Position numbers and translations under genes: made by a program. From contig CANGEW010000001.1 in assembly GCA_947452965.1 (NCBI GenBank), forward strand, positions 186,001-250,000: 64,000 nt of DNA, written 5' to 3'. This DNA is from Chitinophagaceae bacterium. Its GTDB lineage: Bacteria > Bacteroidota > Bacteroidia > Chitinophagales > Chitinophagaceae. The notes under the pieces were generated by a model. It had not been told where the DNA came from. It did no database searches and worked only from the letters and a program-made list of their open reading frames with translations. Within the stretch, counting starts at the first letter, position 1; each line of letters opens with the position of its first letter. Below are positions 28,162 through 36,734 of the stretch, one piece after another.

Positions 28162-29127
28162 TTATGAACCATGTTGCTGCAAAAACCAGGATTTAAAATT
28201 TTCAACTCCATTTCTAAAAGATGTGCCAGGTTCATATTGTATCAAATCTTTAGCTTTTTTGATATCCGCACAGGTAATTGATACGTCTCCCATTTGTTCT
28301 GGCAAAAAATTAAGTGTTGCTTTCTTTTCAAAAACATCTTCTATGGTTTCCAGCATTTCTTTTAAGGATATAGTTTGACAGTTACCTAAATTAATGATTT
28401 CATAGTTTGTTTTATCATATTGAAGTGCATTAAACACTCCTTTCACAATATCGCTCACATAAGTATAATCTCTTTTTGTATTTCCATCACCAAAAAAATC
28501 TATCGGTTCTCCATTTATGATTTTTTTGCTGAAAAGGTGTATGGCTAGATCTGGACGTTGTCGAGGTCCGAAAACGGTAAAGAATCTTAAAGCGATAAAA
28601 CGTATGTTATACAAATGACTATATACATGCCCCAATAGTTCAGCAGAAATTTTAGTGCTAGCATATGGACTTATAGGGTACAATAATCCATCGCTTTCAT
28701 TCCATGGATAGTTTTTATTAACCCCATATACGCTACTTGAAGAAGCAAAAATAAATTGAGTGATATTTCTTCTTCGGGCAAATTCTAATAAATGTTGTGT
28801 TCCCTTAACATTGACCTCTTGATATTGTAAAGGGTTTTTGATAGAGGGTCTTACACCCGCTTTGGCAGCAAAATGAACGATTGCATCATAATTTCCAGGA
28901 AGCTCTTCTAATTTTTGTTGATCACAAATGTCTAATTCATAAAAAACAACATTAGGATGCTGTTTAATTTCCTTAATGTTTGATTCTTTTATTTCACGAG
29001 AATAAAAAGGATCGAAATTATCGATGATGGTTACAAGGTAGTTATGCTGTAATAATAGTTCAACAAAATGACTTCCTATAAACCCAGCGCCGCCTGTTAC
29101 TAGAATGTTACGATATGAATTTGGCAT
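28162..29127 (-). CDS. NAD-dependent nucleotide-sugar epimerase (UDP-glucuronate 4-epimerase-like)
   Basis: An extended short-chain dehydrogenase of 321 residues. It has the N-terminal TGGAGFIGSHF nucleotide motif, VHFAAKAGVRPSI, the catalytic Ser-Tyr-Lys set (SSSSVYG and YASTK) and FTVFGPRQRPD. The AAKAGVR and FGPRQRPDLA segments resemble UDP-glucuronate 4-epimerases, so it may make UDP-galacturonate. Other epimerases or dehydratases cannot be excluded. It supplies an activated sugar to the polysaccharide operon and lies 46 nt after the Wzc-like gene. Confidence 0.85.
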   Translation of the reverse strand: MPNSYRNILVTGGAGFIGSHFVELLLQHNYLVTIIDNFDPFYSREIKESNIKEIKQHPNVVFYELDICDQQKLEELPGNYDAIVHFAAKAGVRPSIKNPLQYQEVNVKGTQHLLEFARRRNITQFIFASSSSVYGVNKNYPWNESDGLLYPISPYASTKISAELLGHVYSHLYNIRFIALRFFTVFGPRQRPDLAIHLFSKKIINGEPIDFFGDGNTKRDYTYVSDIVKGVFNALQYDKTNYEIINLGNCQTISLKEMLETIEDVFEKKATLNFLPEQMGDVSITCADIKKAKDLIQYEPGTSFRNGVENFKSWFLQQHGS

Positions 29128-29173
29128 ACTGTAAAAATTGGGTTCAGAAGAATAATAAAGTCAGTAATTGTAA

Positions 29174-31588
29174 TTATAAATCTGTTGTTTTTTTCTTGCC
29201 TTTATTTTTGCTGATGTATCCAGTATAACCGGTATATCCTGTATATCCAGAATAATAGCTGTATCCATATTTGCGTTTGTAATAGTAATATCCGTATTTA
29301 TATCCGAAGTAACCGGAGTTTTTAACCCCGTTAAATATTAGAGCCATGCTCTTAAAATAATTTTTTTCTTTCCATTCGTTAATCTCAAGTATCTGGTCTT
29401 TAACTGTTTGATTAAAACGTGTAATGATAAGCGTTAGATCTGCCCATTCGCCTAAAATCTGTGCATCAGCAACTATTCCAAACGGAGGGGTATCCACTAC
29501 CACAACTTCATAATTACTATCTAAATACTCCTTAAGTGTATTCATGTGTTTAGAAGACAATAACTCCTGTGGGTTAGGTGGAATGGCTCCAGCAGGAAAA
29601 AGATCAAGCTTTTCCTCTTCTGTATTTACAATAGGTATGATGATTTCCAAAGGAGACGCCTTTCCAGATAATAAACTTGAAAGTCCATTAGTTACATTTT
29701 CTGAACCTATGGCTTTTGCTATCTTTGGTCTTCTAAGATCAAATTCCAACAAGGCTACTTTTTTACCTTGAAGAGAGTAACTTTTGGCTAAGTTCATAGA
29801 CAAAAAGGATTTACCCTCCCCACTCACACTTGAAGTTAGCACCACATATTGTGTTTTGATTTCTTTATCTGTATAAAAATTAATGCTTGTTCTAAGAGAC
29901 CTGATTTGTTCGCCAAACATAGTTCTGCTTCCGGCATCAACAACAAATGGAAAGAATTCATTTTGAGTAATTTGTTCTATTTCTGCTATAACAGGTGTTG
30001 TCGATAGAGATTGAAGTTGTTTTTTTGAAATAATTTTCTTGTTAACCAACTCAATAATAATGGCAAAAATAATTGGCAACAACAACCCAATTAAAATAAA
30101 AATTGATAAGATCGTTTTTGCAGAAGGTTTAACTGTGGCAGTTCTTTTCGTGGGTGAATAAATAATTTTCGTGTCTGCCGTAACGGATGCTTTAGAAATA
30201 TACGCTTCCTCTCTTTTTTGTAGTAAGGTGGTGTATAGAGATTGCTTAATGTCTTGAAACCGACTTTTATCAATTATTTCTTTTTGTAAGAATGGGATAT
30301 TTTTGAGTTTAGCGGTAGAAGATGAAAGGCTATTTTGATATTCAGACTTTAAAAATTGTAGTTTTCTTTTGTACTTATTTAATTCTTCGTTCATCGCTGT
30401 TCTTAGATCCGAAAGATTTTTGTTAATAAAAATCATATTAGGATTCGTTTCTTGCGCATTCAATGCAAGTTTATCGCGTTGAACTCTAAGCTGTTGAAAT
30501 TGAGTACATAAATTTTGAAGAACGTCATTGTCTATTCCTGAATAAGAGAGCTGATCTTCTCTAAATTGAGGGTTTGCAACAAACTCCTCCACCTCCCTTA
30601 TTGTTATTTCTAGATTGCTAATTTTCTTAAGCGCTTCATCTGACTTGTTAATAGATTCTTTATATAAACTTTCATCAAAGTCAGAAGTTATTAAATGATT
30701 GGATCGATAAGCTGCTAAGGAGTTTTCGATTGAATCCAATTCTAATTTCAATGGCTCCATGCGTCTTTCAATAAAATCAATCGCCTGAGTTAAACCAAGT
30801 GATTTATTGATTTTAATATCTTCATTATGAACTTGAATTAATTTATTTATAATGTCTACTGCTCTTTGATCAGACAAGTCTGAATATTTTAAAGTAATAA
30901 CATTATCATTTGCGGTTGAGCTAACTTGTAAGTTGCCGCTCATAGTGAAAGCTAATTGCGTTTTATCTAGGCTGTAACAATTTATAGGACTTCCTACATA
31001 TAGGTGGCCTGGATTCTCTATTTTAATCAAAGTGTTTTTTATTAAAATAGGCTCACCCCATTTTCCTTGACCTTTTACATTTCCATAAAAAAACTTAAAC
31101 CCATTTATGCTGGGAAGAATAGAAAAATTAATTTCAGGCGTAGCCATATCAGTATTCTCAGCCAAGATTTGCCACTTTATGATTCCGTAAAAATCTTTAT
31201 TCTTAAACCTACCTTGAGATTCTGAGTGAAATTGTAACCCCAAGGAGTCTATTACCTTTGAAATTAAAGTAGGCGATTTTAAATACGCAATTTTGTCATT
31301 TAAAGGATCTTTTCCTGAGCCAAACAAGGCTTTGTCTATTGATAATTCATTAATATTATCTGCAAAACTAATTGAACTTGAAACGGTATAAATAGGACTG
31401 ACATATCTTAGGTAAACAGCACCAACAGCATAGCCTAACAAACCAAAAAGCAAAATAAACGGCCACAGCGCAATAATCCTTCTTACATCAACATCAAAAG
31501 AAGATGAGGGTGATGCATTACCTTTTGAGGATGCTTTTGAATCTATTTTTTTTTCTCCTTCCCAAATATTGTTTTCTATATTACTCAT
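29174..31588 (-). CDS. Wzc-like polysaccharide co-polymerase and tyrosine autokinase
   Basis: An 804-residue inner-membrane protein. It has a first helix (about 40-62), a periplasmic Wzz-like domain with coiled coils (about 65-480), a second helix (about 492-513) and a cytoplasmic BY-kinase domain: Walker A SSVSGEGKS (586-594), Walker A' ALLEFDLRR (612-620) and Walker B EVVVVDTPP (694-702). The C-terminal tail is an extreme Tyr cluster: about 15 Tyr in the last 45 residues, ending in a GYT repeat. In Wzc, cycles of tail phosphorylation control chain length and export. ATGA overlap with the Wza-like gene upstream points to coupled translation. Confidence 0.94.
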   Translation of the reverse strand: MSNIENNIWEGEKKIDSKASSKGNASPSSSFDVDVRRIIALWPFILLFGLLGYAVGAVYLRYVSPIYTVSSSISFADNINELSIDKALFGSGKDPLNDKIAYLKSPTLISKVIDSLGLQFHSESQGRFKNKDFYGIIKWQILAENTDMATPEINFSILPSINGFKFFYGNVKGQGKWGEPILIKNTLIKIENPGHLYVGSPINCYSLDKTQLAFTMSGNLQVSSTANDNVITLKYSDLSDQRAVDIINKLIQVHNEDIKINKSLGLTQAIDFIERRMEPLKLELDSIENSLAAYRSNHLITSDFDESLYKESINKSDEALKKISNLEITIREVEEFVANPQFREDQLSYSGIDNDVLQNLCTQFQQLRVQRDKLALNAQETNPNMIFINKNLSDLRTAMNEELNKYKRKLQFLKSEYQNSLSSSTAKLKNIPFLQKEIIDKSRFQDIKQSLYTTLLQKREEAYISKASVTADTKIIYSPTKRTATVKPSAKTILSIFILIGLLLPIIFAIIIELVNKKIISKKQLQSLSTTPVIAEIEQITQNEFFPFVVDAGSRTMFGEQIRSLRTSINFYTDKEIKTQYVVLTSSVSGEGKSFLSMNLAKSYSLQGKKVALLEFDLRRPKIAKAIGSENVTNGLSSLLSGKASPLEIIIPIVNTEEEKLDLFPAGAIPPNPQELLSSKHMNTLKEYLDSNYEVVVVDTPPFGIVADAQILGEWADLTLIITRFNQTVKDQILEINEWKEKNYFKSMALIFNGVKNSGYFGYKYGYYYYKRKYGYSYYSGYTGYTGYTGYISKNKGKKKTTDL
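29214..29249 (-). repeat. 9-bp tandem repeat encoding GYT units
   Basis: On the minus strand four imperfect copies of GGATATACN in a row encode GYTGYTGYTGYI in the kinase tail. The copies differ at third positions and near the end. A 9-bp unit changes the number of Tyr sites without a frameshift when it expands or contracts. Confidence 0.75.
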
Positions 31589-32352
31589 TTTACAAAACTT
31601 CTTACAGTGAAAAATATAGCAGTCAAGCCGCCAATTACACCAATTAGGGTTGCCAAAGGTCCACGAGTGTTGAACAAGCTTTGGTTAAATTTGCCAGGTT
31701 TTACGTATACAAAATCATTGTTTTTTAAATAAAACTTATCCGATTCAAATAGTCTTTTGCTCGTCAAATTAATTGTATCAAATGTACGTATGCCATTTTC
31801 CTCTCTGATTAACATCACTTCGTTTCTATTATCATACGGATCAATCGATGGTATATGTGTTAATGCCTCAATTATTGTAAGTCTTTCATTAAAAATGGGG
31901 ATTTCACCGCCATTTTTTGCTGTTAAGTAATAAATTCTGCCTTTTAGTTTAACATTAACATAAATATCTTTAAAAAGATAGCTTAGTTTTTCTTTTATTA
32001 AAGTAGCTGTTTCATCTGTAGTTAACCCTTGTATATGAACATTGCCAATTACTGGAAAATTAATTATTCCATCTTTGTTAACAAGATACCCTTCCTCATT
32101 GGGGCTCGCACCTGCCTGAGAACTATTGCCTACATTTAAATACCCTGTTAAAGATGGGTCGGGGCTACTTATTATTACAAAAATCCTGTCATTAGGCTGA
32201 ATTCGATGTATATTGTATATGGCAGAAAGTGAGTCTATTTTTTGACTGCCCACTGATTGATCATGAAAATAATAAAGTCTTTTGTTTGGAATACAAGCAC
32301 AAAGTGAACATATGTATAATAGAAGCAGAAAAAAAATTCGATTTTTAAACAT
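31585..32352 (-). CDS. Wza-like polysaccharide export lipoprotein
   Basis: Outer-membrane polysaccharide export protein, 255 residues. A signal peptide ends in a lipobox (SLCAC, Cys about residue 19), then comes the poly-export domain (RIQPNDRIFVIISSPDPSLTGYLNV, about 55-140), a SLBB-like region (NEVMLIREENGIRTFD, KNNDFVYVKPG) and a C-terminal hydrophobic helix (TLIGVIGGLTAIFFTV), which in Wza crosses the outer membrane. The start is the ATG at 32352: the frame is open to 32427, but the extra 25 residues would hide the lipobox. It is the first gene of the polysaccharide cluster. Confidence 0.92.
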   Translation of the reverse strand: MFKNRIFFLLLLYICSLCACIPNKRLYYFHDQSVGSQKIDSLSAIYNIHRIQPNDRIFVIISSPDPSLTGYLNVGNSSQAGASPNEEGYLVNKDGIINFPVIGNVHIQGLTTDETATLIKEKLSYLFKDIYVNVKLKGRIYYLTAKNGGEIPIFNERLTIIEALTHIPSIDPYDNRNEVMLIREENGIRTFDTINLTSKRLFESDKFYLKNNDFVYVKPGKFNQSLFNTRGPLATLIGVIGGLTAIFFTVRSFVK

Positions 32353-32413
32353 AAAAAATGATTTTTTAAAAACAATAGTATCCCACAAAAAAAATATCAA
32401 TAAAAGTTCCAAG

Positions 32414-32421
32414 CAAATATA
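32414..32421 (-). promoter_or_regulatory. Putative -7 element of the polysaccharide operon (TATATTTG)
   Basis: Reads CAAATATA on the plus strand, so TATATTTG on the minus strand, an exact TAnnTTTG. It is about 60 nt before the Wza-like start. The nearest TTG (32449-32447 on the minus strand) is 25 nt away, longer than usual. The rest of the 292-nt divergent gap shows nothing I recognise. Confidence 0.35.
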
Positions 32422-32644
32422 ACTCAAACTAACTAGAATATAACCTCAAGGGTGATTTTTCATACCCATGTTTCAATAGTCTTAGTCATATCTTCGCTGA
32501 AAAATTTCAAACGTATTATAATAGATTGTTATGAAGTTTTTCAATGTTATCTAATCGTTAAGAAAAAAGGGATGGTTAAATATTAAAAAAAAGAATGCAT
32601 CTTGCAAGTTTTATATAACTTAGTCACGCCAATAATCAACTGTT

Positions 32645-33292
32645 ATGTCTTTTAATTCCATTTTAAAGTTTTTTCTTCCAAAGGATAAAATTTTTTACCA
32701 ACTATTTGAAAATGTATCGGAAGCTTTGGTAAAAATGGGAGATCAGTTAAAAGCCTTAGTGGCAGAAACTGACTTTGAAAAAAGAAGTGAAATCATTAAA
32801 TCAATTGAAGATCTTGAACATGTGAATGATGAATACACACATCAAATTTTTACTGAATTAGGTAAAAATTTTATCACGCCATTTGATAGAGAAGATGTTC
32901 ATTATTTAGCTACCTCTCTTGATGATATTGCAGACTATATCTATGCCACAGCAAAAAAAATAAACTTCTATCATGTAAATCCTAATGAAGAAGGATTGCA
33001 AAAAATGGCTGAAATTGTGTCACTAGGATGCAAAGAGATAAATAAAGCAGTGACTGAATTGCGTAATATGAAAAACTTACGCCGCATCACCGATGCGCTT
33101 GTTGCCATCAACAGCCTCGAAAATCAAGCTGACGACATTTTTAATACTTCTATAGAAGCGCTATTTGCTAACGAACCAGATGCTAAAGAACTTATAAAGA
33201 AAAAAGAAATCTATCAAGTAATGGAAATAGCAACAGATAAATGCGAAGATGCTGCTAATGTGATTGAGTCAATCATTATAAAATACGCTTAA
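32645..33292 (+). CDS. DUF47/PhoU-like phosphate transport regulator
   Basis: A 215-residue all-helical protein of the DUF47 (TIGR00153) group, distantly related to PhoU. It begins SFNSILKFFLPKDKIFYQLF and has the family's long amphipathic helices with acidic motifs (EDLEHVNDEYTHQIFTEL, DREDVHYLATSLDDIADYIY, ATDKCEDAANVIE), which in PhoU-like proteins bind metal clusters. It lies 47 nt before the Pit transporter, the usual partner, and probably tunes its phosphate import at the membrane. No regulator binding site is evident. Confidence 0.9.
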   Translation: MSFNSILKFFLPKDKIFYQLFENVSEALVKMGDQLKALVAETDFEKRSEIIKSIEDLEHVNDEYTHQIFTELGKNFITPFDREDVHYLATSLDDIADYIYATAKKINFYHVNPNEEGLQKMAEIVSLGCKEINKAVTELRNMKNLRRITDALVAINSLENQADDIFNTSIEALFANEPDAKELIKKKEIYQVMEIATDKCEDAANVIESIIIKYA

Positions 33293-33339
33293 TAAAAAGC
33301 TGGTTATTAACTTTCTTTTCAAGACTCTAAACTACTAAT

Positions 33340-34551
33340 ATGACCCTTTTGATAATAATCATCGCACTTGCTTTGATTTTCGATTATATCAATGGATTTC
33401 ATGATGCAGCAAATTCTATTGCAACAATTGTATCAACAAAAGTTCTCACTCCTACACAAGCTGTAATTTGGGCAGCTCTTTTCAACTTTGTTGCTTTCTT
33501 TATTTTCAAAGATCATGGTGTTGCCAATACAATCGCGAAAACAGTAAAACCAGATGTAGTGAGTGGTCATGCTATGCTCATTGTGATATTAGCTGGCTTG
33601 TTATCAGCCATATTTTGGAACTTGCTTACTTGGTGGTTTGGCATTCCATCTTCCTCTTCACATGCATTAATAGGTGCATTCTCTGGTGCAGCTATCGCTT
33701 ATGGAGGATTTGCAGCCATCAATTCAGAACCTATACTAAAAGTAATTTCTTTTATCATACTTGCTCCTATAATAGGCATGATAGTGGCTTTTATAATTTC
33801 TTTATGGTTTATTCACTCCTTTAGCAAAGGAATGATGCCAAAAATTATTGCCATACTCATCATTATTGGAGTCTTTTTTTTCTTACGCCATAATATTGAA
33901 ACCGATACAACTAAAATAAAAGTTCAGTTCAATAGCTATATTCTAAAAGTGCTTTTTCATGCGGCTAACTTTAAGTGGATATTGTTGTCTACGATTGTAA
34001 CCGTAATGGCAATATTTACCTTGTTTCTTCATTCTTTAAATGCATATAGCGCAAATATTTGGTTTAAAAGACTACAATTAGTTTCATCTGCCGCATTTAG
34101 TATAGGACATGGGGGTAATGACGCTCAAAAAGTAATGGGTATCATCATGGCAGCATTAATTGCCTGGAACCCAACTTTATACTCAATTGATACAATGGTT
34201 TGGTGGGTGCCATTAGCTTGTTACACAGCCATTGCTTTAGGAACCATGAGTGGGGGTTGGAAAATTGTAAAAACCATGGGAACAAAAATCACCAAAGTTA
34301 CCCCGTTTGAAGGAGTGGCTGCAGAAACAGCAGGCGCCATTACATTATTTGTAACGGAAGCATTAAAAATCCCTGTCAGTACCACTCATACTATTACTGG
34401 ATCTATTATTGGGGTGGGCGCTACTAAAAGACTATCCGCTGTTAGATGGGGCGTAACTGTAAATTTATTATGGGCTTGGATCATAACCATTCCTGTTAGT
34501 GGTTTGCTAGCTGCTATTTTCTTTAATCTGCTTCATTATTTCATTAAATAA
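33340..34551 (+). CDS. pit: Low-affinity inorganic phosphate transporter, PiT family
   Basis: Inner-membrane cation-coupled phosphate permease of 403 residues with about ten helices. It shows the two family repeats: GFHDAANSIATIVSTKVLTP near the N-terminus and GHGGNDAQKVMGIIMAAL near residue 260, which correspond to the PiT GANDVANA signatures. An SSSSHALIGAFSG segment and its partner STTHTITGSIIGVGA in the second half are the related repeat. It forms an operon with the DUF47 gene. Compared with longer E. coli PitA (499 residues) it has a shorter central loop, normal for the DUF47-associated type. Confidence 0.94.
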   Translation: MTLLIIIIALALIFDYINGFHDAANSIATIVSTKVLTPTQAVIWAALFNFVAFFIFKDHGVANTIAKTVKPDVVSGHAMLIVILAGLLSAIFWNLLTWWFGIPSSSSHALIGAFSGAAIAYGGFAAINSEPILKVISFIILAPIIGMIVAFIISLWFIHSFSKGMMPKIIAILIIIGVFFFLRHNIETDTTKIKVQFNSYILKVLFHAANFKWILLSTIVTVMAIFTLFLHSLNAYSANIWFKRLQLVSSAAFSIGHGGNDAQKVMGIIMAALIAWNPTLYSIDTMVWWVPLACYTAIALGTMSGGWKIVKTMGTKITKVTPFEGVAAETAGAITLFVTEALKIPVSTTHTITGSIIGVGATKRLSAVRWGVTVNLLWAWIITIPVSGLLAAIFFNLLHYFIK

Positions 34552-34651
34552 TAGTTTTTTTTACACATTATTGTTTTCTTTGCGTAGTATTTGGCGTTAG
34601 TCGTGTTGTCCAATTGATATCTTTCAATCACTATTAAGAATACATTGAACC

Positions 34652-35695
34652 GTGAATAAAATATTGGTTACTGGAGGATGTGGTTATATTGGCACTCATA
34701 CCATAGTTGATTTAATTCAGAATGGGTATGAAGTAATTTCTATTGACAACAATAGCAAAAGCAATCCAGCTATTTTGGCAGGAGTAGAAAAAATTGTAGG
34801 CAAAAAAATAATCAATTATCCCGTTGATTTATGTGATTTTGAAAGCACCCGTAGTGTTTTTAAAAATAATGAAGATATAGTTGGCGTGATTCATTTTGCC
34901 GCTTTTAAAGCAGTTGGCGAGTCGGTTCAACAGCCCCTGACTTATTTTGAGAATAATATCACTTCCCTAGTCAATATTTTAAAATGTTGCGAACTGTTTT
35001 CCATCAATCATTTTGTGTTTTCTTCTTCTTGCACAGTTTATGGAGATCCTGATTCTATTCCAGTAACAGAAAACTCGCCTATCAAACCAGCTACTTCTCC
35101 TTATGGATATACCAAGCAAGTAGGTGAGAACATTATTCAACAAACTGTCAAAAGCAATAATATTCAATCGATACTTTTAAGATACTTTAATCCTGTAGGT
35201 GCACACCCCTCAATTGAAATTGGAGAAGTGCCATTAGGAAAACCTGCCAATTTAGTTCCTGCCATTACGCAAACAGCCATAGGAAAAATTGCCCAAATGC
35301 ATGTTTTTGGAACTGATTATCCCACCAGAGATGGTAGCTGTGTTCGTGACTATATTCATGTGTGCGACATTGCTCATGCTCATACCCTTGCGCTTAATTA
35401 TCTAATTGAAAAAAGAAATCAAAGCAATTGTGAAGTTTTTAATTTGGGGTCGGGTAATGGCTACACGGTTTTAGAACTCATAAAAAGTTTTGAAAAGGTA
35501 AATAACATTTCACTTAATTACACAATATCAGGCAGAAGATCAGGAGATGTTGTGGGTATTTTTGCTAATAACGAAAAGGCCACCGAAGTATTAAAGTGGA
35601 CTCCAAAATATTCTTTAGAAGATATGATGACCACCGCTTGGAAATGGGAACTGAAACTAAAAGAAAACAATCATTTTTTATCTAAACAAATATAA
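34652..35695 (+). CDS. galE: UDP-glucose 4-epimerase
   Basis: Interconverts UDP-glucose and UDP-galactose in the cytoplasm, giving sugar donors for polysaccharide. It is an extended SDR of 347 residues with VTGGCGYIGTHT, GVIHFAAFKAVGESV, the catalytic SSSCTVYG and YGYTK (Tyr-x3-Lys), LRYFNPVGAHPS and CVRDYIHVCDIAHAH, all characteristic of GalE. The start is a GTG at 34652: no ATG occurs before the conserved first strand. The transketolase-subunit gene begins 5 nt after its stop, so the two are probably cotranscribed. Confidence 0.96.
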   Translation: MNKILVTGGCGYIGTHTIVDLIQNGYEVISIDNNSKSNPAILAGVEKIVGKKIINYPVDLCDFESTRSVFKNNEDIVGVIHFAAFKAVGESVQQPLTYFENNITSLVNILKCCELFSINHFVFSSSCTVYGDPDSIPVTENSPIKPATSPYGYTKQVGENIIQQTVKSNNIQSILLRYFNPVGAHPSIEIGEVPLGKPANLVPAITQTAIGKIAQMHVFGTDYPTRDGSCVRDYIHVCDIAHAHTLALNYLIEKRNQSNCEVFNLGSGNGYTVLELIKSFEKVNNISLNYTISGRRSGDVVGIFANNEKATEVLKWTPKYSLEDMMTTAWKWELKLKENNHFLSKQI

Positions 35696-35700
35696 ATTTC

Positions 35701-36657
35701 ATGCTTTCCTCTATTCAATCAACAGGCAATAAAGATACTAGAAGCGGTTTTGGCGATGGTATTTTAGAAGCAGCTAGAGAAAATAATAATATTATTGCAC
35801 TTACTGCAGATTTAGCTGGGTCCATGAAATTACAAGGTTTTATAAAGGAGTTTCCTGATAGATTTATCCAATGTGGAATAGCTGAAGCTAACATGATAGG
35901 AATTGCAGCCGGATTAACGATTGGAGGCAAAATACCATTCACTACTACTTTTGCAAACTTCTCAACTGGTCGCGTGTATGATCAAATCAGACAAAGTGTG
36001 GCTTACAGCGGAAAAAATGTAAAAATTTGCGCCTCTCATGCTGGCCTAACACTTGGAGAGGATGGCGCGACTCATCAAATTCTAGAAGATATTGGATTAA
36101 TGAAAATGCTTCCAGGCATGACCGTAATTGTTCCTGCGGATTATACACAAACGAAAGCAGCAACAAAAGCCATTGCCTCTTTTGTAGGACCTGCTTACTT
36201 AAGATTTGGTCGACCCGCTTGGCCTATTTTTACAAAAGAAGAAGACTTTGTGCTAGGAAAAGCACAACTATTAGCAGAAGGAAAAGATGTGTCAATTTTT
36301 GCTTGTGGACACATGGTTTGGCTTGCTGTTGAAGCAGCTAAAATACTTGAAAACAAAGGCATTCAAGCAGAAGTAATCAATATACATACTATAAAACCTA
36401 TTGATGAGGAAGCAATTGTAAAATCTATTACTAAAACAAGATGTGCTGTCACGGCAGAAGAACACAATATCATAGGCGGACTTGGGGACAGCATTGCTCA
36501 AATTGCTTCAAAAAAATTGCCCATCCCTATTGAGTATATTGGCACCAATGACACATTTGGAGAAAGTGGAAAACCTCTAGAATTATTGAAAAAATATGGT
36601 CTTGATGCAATCTCCATCGCGAATGCTGCAGAAAAAAGTATTGGAAGAAAATCATAA
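35701..36657 (+). CDS. Transketolase, C-terminal subunit (split enzyme)
   Basis: A 318-residue protein matching the pyrimidine-binding and C-terminal domains of transketolase, an enzyme of the pentose phosphate pathway that moves two-carbon units with thiamine diphosphate. Seen here: DTRSGFGDGILEAARENNNIIALTAD type start, GIAEANMIGIAAGLTIGGKIPF (with the conserved Glu that contacts the thiazolium), HAGLTLGEDGATHQ and YLRFGRP. The N-terminal, diphosphate-binding half is missing. It is not a broken gene, because it has its own start 5 nt after galE and full C-terminal domains. Two-gene transketolases are normal in many bacteria, but the partner gene is not in this window. Confidence 0.9.
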   Translation: MLSSIQSTGNKDTRSGFGDGILEAARENNNIIALTADLAGSMKLQGFIKEFPDRFIQCGIAEANMIGIAAGLTIGGKIPFTTTFANFSTGRVYDQIRQSVAYSGKNVKICASHAGLTLGEDGATHQILEDIGLMKMLPGMTVIVPADYTQTKAATKAIASFVGPAYLRFGRPAWPIFTKEEDFVLGKAQLLAEGKDVSIFACGHMVWLAVEAAKILENKGIQAEVINIHTIKPIDEEAIVKSITKTRCAVTAEEHNIIGGLGDSIAQIASKKLPIPIEYIGTNDTFGESGKPLELLKKYGLDAISIANAAEKSIGRKS

Positions 36658-36734
36658 GCCCTACTAACAATTAATTTTTCTATTCATTTAATTAAACTTC
36701 CTCTACCGAGAAACGTCTGAACGATCCATTTAAC

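Noticed and set aside
29214..29249. Short tandem repeat that might look like a CRISPR array
   Set aside because: The unit is 9 bp, has no spacers and lies in frame within a Tyr-rich protein tail.
32353..32644. tRNA, small RNA or riboswitch in the largest gap
   Set aside because: No T-loop sequence, tRNA-like stem set or terminator-linked structure is visible; only a -7-like element can be named.
35701..36657. Transketolase gene as a frameshifted or truncated copy
   Set aside because: It has its own start right after galE and complete C-terminal domains with catalytic residues, the normal form of a split subunit.
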